From NCBI RefSeq assembly GCF_018324685.1, contig NZ_AP023354.1, forward strand, positions 1,984,001 to 2,048,000: DNA of 64,000 bases, given 5' to 3'. Shown here one piece after another: positions 41,661-50,772 of this stretch (the stretch's first letter is position 1; every line of letters begins with the position of its first letter). The notes below the pieces were generated by a model. It worked only from the letters and a program-made list of their open reading frames with translations, had not been told where the DNA came from and made no database searches. The position numbers and the translations under genes are program-made. The DNA comes from Actinocatenispora sera. Its GTDB lineage: Bacteria; Actinomycetota; Actinomycetes; Mycobacteriales; Micromonosporaceae.

Positions 41661-44234
41661 TCACTCCGGTTCGCCGGGCTGGTAGAGCTCGCCGATCCGC
41701 GCCCGCTGCAGGCCGCGGTGGTAGGACGACAGCGTGCCCCGGACCTCCTCGGCCGACCGTTGCCGCCGCACCGGAGCCGGCGCGCGGGTGACGCTGCCGG
41801 GTACCAGTTGCGCCTGCGGATCCCGCCGGGGCAGACCGCCGGTGGTGCCGTGGCCGGCCAGGCGCGAGGAAGCCGCGGCGAGCCGCCACCCGTCGTCCGC
41901 CGGCGACTCCCAGCGACCGGTCGCCGAGGCGCGCGGCGGCGGTGCCTCGTCGCGGGACCCGTCCGGTACGCCGGACGCCTGCTCGGGCCGGGACGTCGAG
42001 GCGATCTGGAACCAGGCGGACCCGGCCGGACGCGACGGCGGCTCGGCCGCCGCTGCCGTGGCCGGGTGGGGCGGCAGCCCGATGGACGGCCGTGCCGGCG
42101 CCGCGGCCCGTACGGTCTGCGGCGTCTCGACCCGGCGCCGTGCCGACGTCGGGTCGGGCACCGACCGGTACCCGGGCGACTCCAGGATGTCCTGCGGGAT
42201 GACCACCTCGGCCAGGGTGCCGGGCAGCGCCGAGCGCAGCTCGACGGTCGCGCCGATGTGCCTGGCCAACCGGCCCACCACGGCGAGACCCATGTTCCGG
42301 GACAGCGACGCGTCCACCGACGGCGGGTCGGCCAACCGCCGGTTCAGCTCGGTCAGCCGATCGGCGCGGATCCCGGCACCGGCGTCGGTGATCGTGACGT
42401 AGACCCGGTTGCCGATCCAGCACGCCTCGGCCGTGACGATGGTGTCCGGCGGCGAGAACGAGGTCGCGTTGTCCAGCAGCTCGGCGATGAGGTGGACCAG
42501 GTCGTTGACCGCGCGACCGGCGACGTCCACGCCCATGTCGACGACGCCGAGCTCGATCCGCGTGTACTGCTCCACCTGGGACTGCGCGGCGCGCAGCACG
42601 TCGCCCAGCGCCGCCGACTCGCGACGGGCCCGGCTCACGTCGACCCCGACCAGGACCAGCAGGTTCTCGTCGTTGCGCCGCATCTGGGTGGCCAGGTGGT
42701 CGAGGTGGAACAGCTGACCGAGCCGGTCCGGGTTCTGCTCGCCCTGCTCCATCTGGTCGATGCGCCGGATCAGCCGGTCGACCAGCAGCTGCGAACGGCG
42801 GGCGAGGTTGACGAACATCGTCGACACGCTGCTGCGCAGCGTGGCCTGCTCCGCCGCGATCCGGACCGTCTCCCGGTGCACGACGTTGAACGCCTCGGAC
42901 ACCTGGCCGATCTCGTCCTGGCTGGGTCTGGCCACCACGTCCTGGACGCCGGCGGCGAGGTCGTCGGCGGTGAGCGTGCCGAGCGTGCCCGGGTCGCGGA
43001 GCCGGGCCACCGTATCGGGCAGCTCCTGGTACGCCACGGACAGCGCACCGGCCTCCAACCGGTGCAGCGACCTGGCCATGGAACGCGCGGTCAGCAACGC
43101 GATCGCGATCGCCACCAACACCATCAGCGACACCGCCGCCGACTCGGCGACGAGCTGGCGGAGCAGGTCGTTCTCCTGCTGCTGGACGAGGGCGCGGAAC
43201 TCTTCGCGGAGCCGGGTTTCGACCAGGCCGCTGAGCGCCACCCGGGTACCCATCGTCCTGGTCCACTGCGCGGTACCGACGTCGCCGGAGATCGTGCCGG
43301 TGCCGCCGGCGCTCGCCCGGCTCAGGTCACCCTCGTACCGCTGGGCGGCGATGATGTCGTTCTGGGTCTGCGCCGTGGTCAGGGCGTGCCGGTCGCCGGG
43401 CAGGGGCGTGTCGGTGTTCGCCCCGACCCCGCGGCCGGCGATCGTTCGCTCCATCGCGGTGACGTGGTCGCCGTCCACGGCGTCGCGGAACGCGCGCAGC
43501 GCCTCGGCCTGCCCCTCCAGGTTGGCCTGGAACGACTCGTGCTGGGCGGAGGTCACGTCGGAGCCACCGGCCAGCATGACGATCCCGACCTCCTGCTCCT
43601 GCGAGGTCATCTCGGTGTGCGAAGCCATCGCGCTGGCGCCACGGGCCAGGTTGGCCGCCTCGTCCGAACCGGCCACGTTGGCCAGCGTCTGCCGGTACGC
43701 CAGCAGGTCGGCGATCAGGCTGCGGTAGCTGAACACCGCGGTGGACAGCGGGATGATGTCGCGCTTCTCGATCGACCGGCGCAGCGGATCGAGCTCGTCG
43801 AGCTGGGTGTCGATGCGGCCCAGCAGATCGGTGAGGTTGCGCTCCGAGCTGTCCACCCCGGCGCGCGCCGCGCGGTACTCCCGCAGCTGCCTGTCGGCCT
43901 TGGCGATCTGCTCCCGGTACGCGCGAGCGGCGGCGCCCTGCTTCTGCTTCGGCGTGGTGAGCAGGGCCGCGGCCAGCGTCCGTTCGGTCTGCAGCTGGGT
44001 GGTCAACGCGGTGGCGTCGTCGGCGAGCCGGGCTTGCCGGATCGCCTGCCGGGCCTGCAGCACGTCCTGGCCGGTACCGACCAGCTGGACGGCGGCGACC
44101 CCGATCAGCGCGGTGATCGGCACGATCAGGATCAGCCCGAGCTTGGTCCGGATTCGTGCATCACGAAGGCGGGCCACCGGACCACGACGCCGGTCCGTGG
44201 TCGGTCGCTCGCTGGTGCTCTGCCGTTCTGTCAC
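41661..44234 (-). CDS. Large NIT/HAMP sensor histidine kinase, conservon type
   Basis: 857 residues from a GTG at 44234 with GAGGGG. Layout: basic cytoplasmic head, membrane helix about 33-52, a long extracellular helical sensor (NIT-like, about 55-360, with MLAGGSDVTSAQHESF), second helix about 365-385, HAMP (about 386-470), a degenerate dimerisation helix (LARRSQLLVDRLIRRIDQMEQ) without a clear phospho-His box, and a HATPase (LIAELLDNATSFSPPDT, ITDAGAGI, MGLAVVGRLARHIG). A Pro/Ala/Arg-rich tail of about 200 residues follows. Such kinases normally head conservons with roadblock, DUF742 and GTPase genes; none is next to this one. Confidence 0.88.
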   Translation of the reverse strand: MTERQSTSERPTTDRRRGPVARLRDARIRTKLGLILIVPITALIGVAAVQLVGTGQDVLQARQAIRQARLADDATALTTQLQTERTLAAALLTTPKQKQGAAARAYREQIAKADRQLREYRAARAGVDSSERNLTDLLGRIDTQLDELDPLRRSIEKRDIIPLSTAVFSYRSLIADLLAYRQTLANVAGSDEAANLARGASAMASHTEMTSQEQEVGIVMLAGGSDVTSAQHESFQANLEGQAEALRAFRDAVDGDHVTAMERTIAGRGVGANTDTPLPGDRHALTTAQTQNDIIAAQRYEGDLSRASAGGTGTISGDVGTAQWTRTMGTRVALSGLVETRLREEFRALVQQQENDLLRQLVAESAAVSLMVLVAIAIALLTARSMARSLHRLEAGALSVAYQELPDTVARLRDPGTLGTLTADDLAAGVQDVVARPSQDEIGQVSEAFNVVHRETVRIAAEQATLRSSVSTMFVNLARRSQLLVDRLIRRIDQMEQGEQNPDRLGQLFHLDHLATQMRRNDENLLVLVGVDVSRARRESAALGDVLRAAQSQVEQYTRIELGVVDMGVDVAGRAVNDLVHLIAELLDNATSFSPPDTIVTAEACWIGNRVYVTITDAGAGIRADRLTELNRRLADPPSVDASLSRNMGLAVVGRLARHIGATVELRSALPGTLAEVVIPQDILESPGYRSVPDPTSARRRVETPQTVRAAAPARPSIGLPPHPATAAAAEPPSRPAGSAWFQIASTSRPEQASGVPDGSRDEAPPPRASATGRWESPADDGWRLAAASSRLAGHGTTGGLPRRDPQAQLVPGSVTRAPAPVRRQRSAEEVRGTLSSYHRGLQRARIGELYQPGEPE

Positions 44235-44285
44235 CGGCCACCCCTCGAGACGGACATACAACGCAGCCAACGATGAATGCTGTGA

Positions 44286-44302
44286 TGCGGCGTCAACGCC
44301 GC
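44286..44302. terminator. Small hairpin upstream of the kinase gene
   Basis: TGCGGCG / CGCCGCA with TCAA loop in the gap between the acyl-CoA ligase stop and the kinase start; could end the ligase transcript. Confidence 0.3.
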
Positions 44303-44390
44303 AAGAGCGATGAACCGCTGGATTGCATCATGAATGTCTGGGCGAAAAAAGACCGCTGTCGATGTCTTCCGGGCGTTGCCCGCTGTTTCG

Positions 44391-46019
44391 TTACGAATCC
44401 GGTCGGTACATCGCGTCGATCTCCTCCCGGTAGCGGGCGTTCACGGTCTCGCGCCGGATCTTCAACGACGCGGTCAGCTCGCCGCCGGACACGGTCAGCT
44501 CGCCGTCCAGGATGCGGAACGCCCGGATCGACTCCGGCCGCGACACCGCCCGGTTGGCCTCGGTCACGGCCGCCTGGATCTCCGCCCGCAGCACCGGATC
44601 CCGGTCCAGCGGACCGTCGGCGCGGTTGCGCTCGCGCAGTACCGCCGGGTCCAGGGCGACCAGGCAGGACACGAACGGGCGGCGGTCGCCGACCACCACC
44701 GCCTGGCTGATCAGCGGGTGTGCCCGCAGCCGGCTCTCCAGCGTGGTGACGTCGACGTTCTTGCCGCCGGCGGTGATCACCAGATCCTTCTTGCGTCCGG
44801 TGATGGACAGGAACCCGTCGTCGTCCAGGACACCGATGTCGCCGGTGTGCAACCAGCCGTCCACCAGGGCGCCGGCCGTCGCCGCCGGGTTGCGGTGGTA
44901 GCCACCGAACACGCAGTCCCCGCGGACCAGCACCTCGCCGTCGGCGGCGATGCGCACCGAGACTCCGGGCAGCGGCCGGCCCACGGAACCCGGGCGGCTC
45001 GCGTCCGGGCCGTTGATGGTGGCCGGCCCGGCGACCTCGGTCAGCCCGTACCCCTCGTAGACGGCGATCCCGGCGGACCGGTAGAAGTGGCCGAGCTGCT
45101 CGTCGTGCGGGGCGCCGCCAACCACGATCGCGCCGCACCTTCCGCCGAGCGCCGCCACGGCGTCGCCACCCGGCGCCGCGTCCCGCAGCTTCTCCATGTA
45201 CCGGGGGACCAGCGGCAGCACCGTCGGCCGCACCGCGGCGAGGCCGGCCGCGAGCTCGGCGGTACGGGGCAGGTGGGTGACGCGCACCTGGCGCAGCACC
45301 GCCGCGCACTGCATCGTGCGGGTGAAGATGTGGGCGAGCGGCAGGAACAGCACGATCGCACCGCCGGGCGCGAACACCGGGCCGAGCCGGTCCAGGAACC
45401 CGTCCAGGTTCGACAGGAAGTTGTCATGCGTGATCGCCACGCCCTTGGCCGGCCCGGTGGTCCCGCTGGTGTAGATGATCGTCGCGACCGACTCCGGCGG
45501 TACCTTCCGGCGCTGCGCGAACGCCTCGTCGTCGACGTCCGCCGCCCGCTCGGCGAGCCGGTCCAGCGCACCGCCGTCCAGCCGCAGCACGACGGGAGGC
45601 GGGCCGCCGATCGTCCGGGTCGCCGTCTCGACGACGCGGGCCTCGTCCGCGCCGCCGACGAGGCACCAGCCGGCGCCGGAGTCGCGCAGGATCCAGGCCA
45701 CCTGCTCGACGCTCGCGGTGTCGTACACCGGAACGCTGACCGCGCCGATCGACCAGAGCGCGTAGTCGCAGACCGTCCACTCGTACCGGGTCGCGGACAG
45801 CAGGCCGACCCGGTCGCCGGCGCGGATGCCCGCGGCGATCAGGCCCTTGCCGACGGCGGTCACCCGGTCGGCGAACTCGGTCGCGGTCACCCGGCCGGGG
45901 CCGTCGGACGGCGCGAACGCGACCGCGCTCGGATGCTCGATGGCGTTGCGGTACACCGGATCGGCCATGCTGGACAGGCCGCTCGCCGCCGCCACCGCGG
46001 GCGTGTGGTACTCGCGCAT
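44391..46019 (-). CDS. AMP-forming long-chain acyl-CoA ligase
   Basis: 542 residues, ATG at 46019 overlapping the preceding methyltransferase stop by one base. ANL-superfamily motifs: P-loop IIYTSGTTGPAKGV, EGYGLTEVAGP, GWLHTGDIGVLDDDGFLSITGRKKD and the C-terminal lysine region SLKIRR. Activates a fatty or aryl acid to its CoA thioester. Coupled to a methyltransferase, which is an unusual pair. Confidence 0.9.
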   Translation of the reverse strand: MREYHTPAVAAASGLSSMADPVYRNAIEHPSAVAFAPSDGPGRVTATEFADRVTAVGKGLIAAGIRAGDRVGLLSATRYEWTVCDYALWSIGAVSVPVYDTASVEQVAWILRDSGAGWCLVGGADEARVVETATRTIGGPPPVVLRLDGGALDRLAERAADVDDEAFAQRRKVPPESVATIIYTSGTTGPAKGVAITHDNFLSNLDGFLDRLGPVFAPGGAIVLFLPLAHIFTRTMQCAAVLRQVRVTHLPRTAELAAGLAAVRPTVLPLVPRYMEKLRDAAPGGDAVAALGGRCGAIVVGGAPHDEQLGHFYRSAGIAVYEGYGLTEVAGPATINGPDASRPGSVGRPLPGVSVRIAADGEVLVRGDCVFGGYHRNPAATAGALVDGWLHTGDIGVLDDDGFLSITGRKKDLVITAGGKNVDVTTLESRLRAHPLISQAVVVGDRRPFVSCLVALDPAVLRERNRADGPLDRDPVLRAEIQAAVTEANRAVSRPESIRAFRILDGELTVSGGELTASLKIRRETVNARYREEIDAMYRPDS

Positions 46020-46843
46020 CAGCCCGCACCCCGGCCCGGGTCGGTCCCCGCGGCCGCGCCGGGACGCCGCCCCACCGTGGTGTGCATCAGCCAGGCGGAG
46101 AGGACGAAGCCGGGATCGTCGAGCAGCCGGTGCAGCGTGGCCAGCTGCTCGCCGGTCATCCCGTCGGCCCGCAGCGTCGGCTCGATCTGGTACGCCAACG
46201 CCTGGTACAGGCCGCATCCGGCGCTGCCGCCGGGCCACGACCGGCCGAACACGACGGTCCGCTCGGGCGCCAGGCCCGCGGTGCGCATCGCCGCGTAGGC
46301 GTACCTGGTCCAGCCGAGATCCGCGCCGTTGCGCCGGCCGAGGCTCCGGATGATGTCGTTGAACAGCTCGAACGTCTCGGCATCGGCCGGATCCGGCACC
46401 GCGAGGACGGGGTCGCGCTCGCGGCAGTCGCAGTCCGACAGCACGATCAGCCCGCCCGGGCGAAGCGCGGAGACCAGCCGGGCCAGCACCTCGTGCCGGT
46501 TCGGCAGGTGCACGAACACCATCCGGGCGTGGATCAGGTCGTACTCGCCCGCCGGTACCGGGTCGCGGCCGACATCGTGCCGGAGCACCGTCAGGTTGTC
46601 GCGCTCGGTGAGGTACCGCGGATCGACGTCGGTGGCGGTGACGTGCCCCTCCGGGCCGACCCGGTCGGCCAGCCAGCCGGCGATCGAGCCCGCGCCGGCC
46701 CCGATGTCCAGGCACCGCCAGCCGCGGCCCACCCCGTACTCGGTGAGGACGGACGTGGTGTGGCCGTCGAACGCCTCGCTGAGCTGATCGAGCTGTCGTG
46801 CGCCGGCCGCGCCGGCGTTGTCGAAGCTGTATCCGGTAGGCAT
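46019..46843 (-). CDS. SAM-dependent methyltransferase
   Basis: 274 residues, ATG at 46843. Class-I SAM motifs: motif I CLDIGAGAGSIAGWLAD, acidic VTATDVDPR, and the YDLIHARMVFVHLP and LRPGGLIVLSDCD blocks. Resembles UbiE-like and small-molecule methyltransferases. Coupled by overlap to the acyl-CoA ligase; substrate unknown. Confidence 0.88.
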   Translation of the reverse strand: MPTGYSFDNAGAAGARQLDQLSEAFDGHTTSVLTEYGVGRGWRCLDIGAGAGSIAGWLADRVGPEGHVTATDVDPRYLTERDNLTVLRHDVGRDPVPAGEYDLIHARMVFVHLPNRHEVLARLVSALRPGGLIVLSDCDCRERDPVLAVPDPADAETFELFNDIIRSLGRRNGADLGWTRYAYAAMRTAGLAPERTVVFGRSWPGGSAGCGLYQALAYQIEPTLRADGMTGEQLATLHRLLDDPGFVLSAWLMHTTVGRRPGAAAGTDPGRGAG

Positions 46844-46987
46844 CTGGGCGGCTCCAGTCCGAACGTTCCCTTCGGGAAGTGGATACGCGTAGCTGCCGCC
46901 TCGTGCGCTATGCGGTGGATGCGCTCGGAGCCGGGATTTGCAATGTTTGACCAGCGGTACCCCGTCCGCAACCCTCGCCGGCGCCCG

Positions 46988-47440
46988 TTACCGCGCCGAG
47001 ATCTCGTCCTCGCGGGCCGCCGTCGAAGATCTAGGGAGATCTCGGATCAGACAGGTCAGTCGGGCCGTGCAGACCGTCCGGCCGTCGTCGTCGGTGAGCA
47101 CGATCCGGTACGTGGCCAGCGTGTCGCCGCGATGCACCGGGGTCGCCGTCCCGGTGATGGTGCCGCGCAGCGCGGGCCGGTGGTGCGTGGCGTTGATCTC
47201 GACCCCGACCGCGCGCCGCTGCGGGCCTGCATGCAGGGCCGCAGCCATGGTTCCGAGCGTCTCGGCGAGCACGCAGGACACGCCGCCGTGCAGCATCCCG
47301 TACGACTGCGTGTTGCCGGCTACGGGCATGCTGCCGACCACGCGTTCCGGGTCGGCCTGCCGGATCTCGATGCCGGTACGTTCGACGGCCGGGCCGAGCG
47401 GGCCGATGCCGGCGATGGCGTTCGGATCGAACGACTGCAC
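46988..47440 (-). CDS. PaaI-type hotdog thioesterase
   Basis: 150 residues from a GTG at 47440 behind GGAGGA. Hotdog fold with the PaaI signature GMLHGGVSCVLAETLG and the strand GVEINATHHRPA. Hydrolyses acyl- or aryl-CoA thioesters; PaaI relieves dead-end CoA esters in phenylacetate catabolism. Located near an acyl-CoA ligase and between two paaA copies, which fits that role but does not prove it. Confidence 0.87.
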   Translation of the reverse strand: MQSFDPNAIAGIGPLGPAVERTGIEIRQADPERVVGSMPVAGNTQSYGMLHGGVSCVLAETLGTMAAALHAGPQRRAVGVEINATHHRPALRGTITGTATPVHRGDTLATYRIVLTDDDGRTVCTARLTCLIRDLPRSSTAAREDEISAR

Positions 47441-47639
47441 GGGCGGTCCTCCATCGGTGTTTTCCCCTCGTGTTCGCCGCGCCGCGCGACGGAGTTTCGC
47501 CGGGGGTCTTTCGGGGACGACGTGGTGTAGGCAAAATAGGCGCTCGCCAGGAACCGTGCAAAAGCATCGTCTGGGATTCCCGGCGCAACCGCGGTTCGTA
47601 TCTCGCAACCGGCATGAGAACGCACGGAAGGCGAAGAGC

Positions 47640-48367
47640 ATGACAAGCAACGACAACACGACTGTGGTCCTGGTGCACGGCGCCTGGCACAGCCCGTGGT
47701 GCTGGAACCCGGTGGTCGCCGAGCTCGACCAGTACGGCATCCACAGCGTCACCGTCGACCTGCCGAGCTGTCGCACCGTCGACGGCGCGCCGGCGGGTGA
47801 CATGCACGCCGACGCCGCCGAGATCCGCAACACCCTGGACCGGTACGAGGACGTGGTGCTGGTGGCGCACTCGTACGGGGGATTCCGGCGACCGAGGGCG
47901 CGGCCGGCCATCCGGCGGTGCGGCACCTGGTCTACGTCGCCGCCTACAACGCCGACGAGGGCGAGTCGCTCGGCGGCTACGCGGTACCGAACCCGGGGCC
48001 GGACGTGCTCAACCCGCCGGCGGACCTGACGATGGGCGAGAACGGCATGATGGGCGTGCGGACGGATCGCGCCGCGACGTTGTTCTACAACGGGATGCCG
48101 GCGGACGCGGCCGAGGCGGCGGTGGCGCAGCTGCGGCCGATGTCCGCCGCCGTGCTGTCCCAGACCCCGACCGCGGTCGCCTGGCGCGACATCCCGTCGA
48201 CCTACGTGCTGACCGGCCAGGACAACGCGACGCCGACCGTGGTGCAGCGCGAGCTGTGCAAGCGGGCGGGTGCGGTGATCGAGCTCGGCGACTCCTGCCA
48301 CTCGCCGATGCTGGCCGCGCCGAAGCGGGTCGCCGACATCATCGGCTCGGTGGTCGCCGCGCGGTAA
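47640..48367 (+). pseudogene. Alpha/beta hydrolase with a one-base frameshift
   Basis: ATG at 47640 with GGAAGG. Frame one reads VVLVHGAWHSPWCWNPVVAEL to the nucleophile motif LVAHSYGG; then at the G5 run 47877-47881 the homologous sequence continues in another frame (IPATEGAAGHPAVRHLVYVAAYNADEGESL) to a stop at 48365-48367 and ends with the catalytic-His block GDSCHSPMLAAP. Adding one base at the G run restores a 243-codon gene. This is either a real recent mutation, phase variation, or a sequencing error in a homopolymer. Confidence 0.85.
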
Positions 48368-48385
48368 CTGTCCACAGTGGATCGA

Positions 48386-48412
48386 CCGGGCCGGCCGCCG
48401 CGGCCGGCCCGG
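48386..48412. terminator. Terminator hairpin after the hydrolase
   Basis: Perfect 11-bp stem CCGGGCCGGCC / GGCCGGCCCGG with a 5-nt loop, 18 nt past the stop. One TCCACAGTGGA palindrome copy lies just before it (48371-48381). Confidence 0.65.
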
Positions 48413-48443
48413 GGCAACGTCGTGCCTGTCGGAGGGAAACGTC

Positions 48444-49649
48444 TTGGGCGTCAGGAGAATGCTGGCCGGGCTCGCGATACCAGCTGTACTGCTGGTCCTG
48501 GCGGCCGCCTGCACCAGCGACGGCGGCAAGAGCGTGTCGGCCGCCCCGATCCGGATCGGCTTCATCGCCGACATGTCCGGGAACCAGAAGGGCATCGGCC
48601 GGTCCATGCGGGACGGCCTCGACCTGTACCTCAAGCTGCACGACGGGCGGCTCGGCGGGCGTCGGGTCCAGGTCGTGCAGCGCGACGCCGGCGACGACCC
48701 CACCAGTACCAAGGCGGCCAAGGCGGAGCAGAGCCTGCTGAACCAGCGGGATCTGCTCGCCATCACCGGCATCAGCGACGTGCGCACCGTGCTCGCCATG
48801 CAGAAGCCGGTCACCGAGCGCAAGCTGCCGCTGGTCAGCACGCTGGCCTGCACCGACCAGGTACCCGACCTCACCTACCTGTGGTGCGCTTCCAACCTCA
48901 CCTCCGATCCGCCGGAGGCGCTCGGCGCGTACGTCGCCAAGCACGCGGGCGGGCGGGTCTACGTCCTCGGTACCGATCTCGGCCCCGCCAAGGGCGACAC
49001 CACGCAGACGTTCGTCCGCACCTTCAAGGCCGCCGGCGGCAAGCTCGCCAACCCCGACGGGCAGCCCACCTACGCGCCGTACAGCGACAAGGCCAGCTAC
49101 CGCTCCTACCTGACCGAGGCGCAACAGAACGGCGCCAAGGCCATCTACGTCTGGGCGACCGGGATGCAGGCGGTCCAGTTCGTCAAGGAGTACCAGAAGC
49201 TCGACCTGAAGTCGCAGGGCATCAAGGTGTACGCCTCGGGGCCGCTCACCTGCTGCGATCTGCTGCAGGTCGAGGGGTCCGCGGCGCTGGGCATCTACAG
49301 CTCGCTGGACTACACGCCGACGCTGGACAACGACGCGAACCGGGAGTTCGTGGTCGCCTACCAGCACGCGTACGGGACCGCGCCGAACGAGCCCGCGGCG
49401 TACGGCTACAGCGCGGCATCCATTCTCGACCAGGCGATCTCGTCGGTGACCGCGGACGGCACGACGCTGACCGGCAAGGCGGTGAACACCGCGATCGCCA
49501 ACCTCGGCATCCAGAACGACCCGCGCGGAAGTTGGCAGTTCAGCAAGAAGCACGCGCCGGTGCAGAAGTTCTACCTGCGTCAGGTGCGGATGGACGGCTC
49601 CGTGCTGTCCAACGTCCTCGTCAACGAGCTACCCACGATCGGGGAGTGA
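48444..49649 (+). CDS. Branched-chain amino-acid-type receptor lipoprotein
   Basis: 401 residues. TTG at 48444 is preferred because GGAGGG lies seven bases upstream; an ATG at 48459 is the alternative. Lipoprotein signal VLAAACTSDGG. Peripla_BP_6 fold: IRIGFIADMSGNQKGIG, VVQRDAGDDPTSTKAAKAEQSLL, GKAVNTAIANLG. Family members bind branched-chain or aromatic amino acids, amides or aromatic acids. No permease or ATPase gene is near; instead a PrnB-like enzyme starts 7 nt downstream, so it may feed or sense that pathway. Confidence 0.9.
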   Translation: MGVRRMLAGLAIPAVLLVLAAACTSDGGKSVSAAPIRIGFIADMSGNQKGIGRSMRDGLDLYLKLHDGRLGGRRVQVVQRDAGDDPTSTKAAKAEQSLLNQRDLLAITGISDVRTVLAMQKPVTERKLPLVSTLACTDQVPDLTYLWCASNLTSDPPEALGAYVAKHAGGRVYVLGTDLGPAKGDTTQTFVRTFKAAGGKLANPDGQPTYAPYSDKASYRSYLTEAQQNGAKAIYVWATGMQAVQFVKEYQKLDLKSQGIKVYASGPLTCCDLLQVEGSAALGIYSSLDYTPTLDNDANREFVVAYQHAYGTAPNEPAAYGYSAASILDQAISSVTADGTTLTGKAVNTAIANLGIQNDPRGSWQFSKKHAPVQKFYLRQVRMDGSVLSNVLVNELPTIGE

Positions 49650-49656
49650 CGCCGCG

Positions 49657-50772
49657 ATGTCCGGGCCGGGCAACCATCGCGACAGCAGGCTGGTGCGCGC
49701 GCTCGATCCGCTCGACGCCGACGAGACGTACCGCCGGCTGCCCGAGATGAACGCCGCCGCCGACGTGCCCGCGTTGGTCGGTGCGCTGCGCCGGCTGGCC
49801 GCCAACGCCGCGGCGGCGCCCGACGGCACACCGTACGAGTGCCGCGCGGCCATGCGCGATCTCGGCCTGCTGCTCGGTTCGATCAAGCGGCACGGCGTGG
49901 AGCCGGTGACGGCGGTACCGGAGGTCGAACCGGTGCTGCTACGCCTCGCCGCCCGCGGCGACGTGGTGCCGCGCGACACCGTGCATCACTACAGCGTCTG
50001 GAACCCGTACGGCGAGCGGCAGCGAAGCTACACCGGATCGTCGCAGGAGAGCGCGCTGATCGACTCGGTCCGGCTCAGCCTGCCCCGGCTGTCGCAGGCG
50101 GTCGAGCTGTGCGATCCGCTCGCCCGGGCCGAGCTGACCGATCCGGAGTTCCTCACCGCGATGGGCAGCTTCCGCGCCCACCTGGCCTCGCTGGACGAGG
50201 CGATCGAGCTGGTGAACGGCCGGGTGACGCCGGCGTTCTTCGCGAACGAGCTGCGGCCGTACTTCGACGAGGTGACCATCGACGGCCGGGTCTGGCGCGG
50301 CGGAGCCGGCGCCGGGCTGCCGATGCCGCTGCTGGACCTGGCGCTGTGGGCCGCCGACCACGATCCGGACGACGACGACTCCGCCGGCTACGCGGAGTTC
50401 TGGGCCGGCGGGGTCCCGTACGCCCTGCCGGAGTGGCGGCGCCGGTACGCCGAGCTGGCCGGGGGCCCGTCGCTCGTCGCGCGGGTGACCGCGGCCCTGG
50501 ACGAGGCCGGCGACGGCCCGATGGACGACCGGCTGTGGGCCGCCGCCACCGCGGTCGAGCAGTCGCTGCGCGCGCTGCTGTCGTTTCGGGCCAAGCACTT
50601 CACCGTCGCCCGCCAGTCCTACCAGGAGGACGTCCGGCTGTTTTCGGTGGGCAGCAGCGGCGGCAGCGTGGAGCTACTGGCCAGCATCGTGCGACTCACC
50701 CGGGACAACGCCCGGGTGGTGCGGCCGCGGCGTAGCGCACGCTCCGATCCGGAGCGGCTGTCTCGTGCCTGA
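49657..50772 (+). CDS. PrnB-family heme enzyme (IDO/TDO superfamily)
   Basis: 371 residues, ATG at 49657. It follows the full length of monodechloroaminopyrrolnitrin synthase PrnB: AAMRDLGLLLGSIKRHGVEP, VWNPYGERQRSYTG, FFANELRPYFDEV and the C-terminal FRAKHFTVARQSY, where H314 aligns with the heme-ligating His of PrnB. PrnB rearranges the indole of 7-chlorotryptophan. The other prn genes (halogenases, PrnD) are absent, so the substrate is probably tryptophan or another indole. Operon with a receptor lipoprotein (7-nt gap) and an FAD monooxygenase (8-nt overlap). Confidence 0.82.
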   Translation: MSGPGNHRDSRLVRALDPLDADETYRRLPEMNAAADVPALVGALRRLAANAAAAPDGTPYECRAAMRDLGLLLGSIKRHGVEPVTAVPEVEPVLLRLAARGDVVPRDTVHHYSVWNPYGERQRSYTGSSQESALIDSVRLSLPRLSQAVELCDPLARAELTDPEFLTAMGSFRAHLASLDEAIELVNGRVTPAFFANELRPYFDEVTIDGRVWRGGAGAGLPMPLLDLALWAADHDPDDDDSAGYAEFWAGGVPYALPEWRRRYAELAGGPSLVARVTAALDEAGDGPMDDRLWAAATAVEQSLRALLSFRAKHFTVARQSYQEDVRLFSVGSSGGSVELLASIVRLTRDNARVVRPRRSARSDPERLSRA

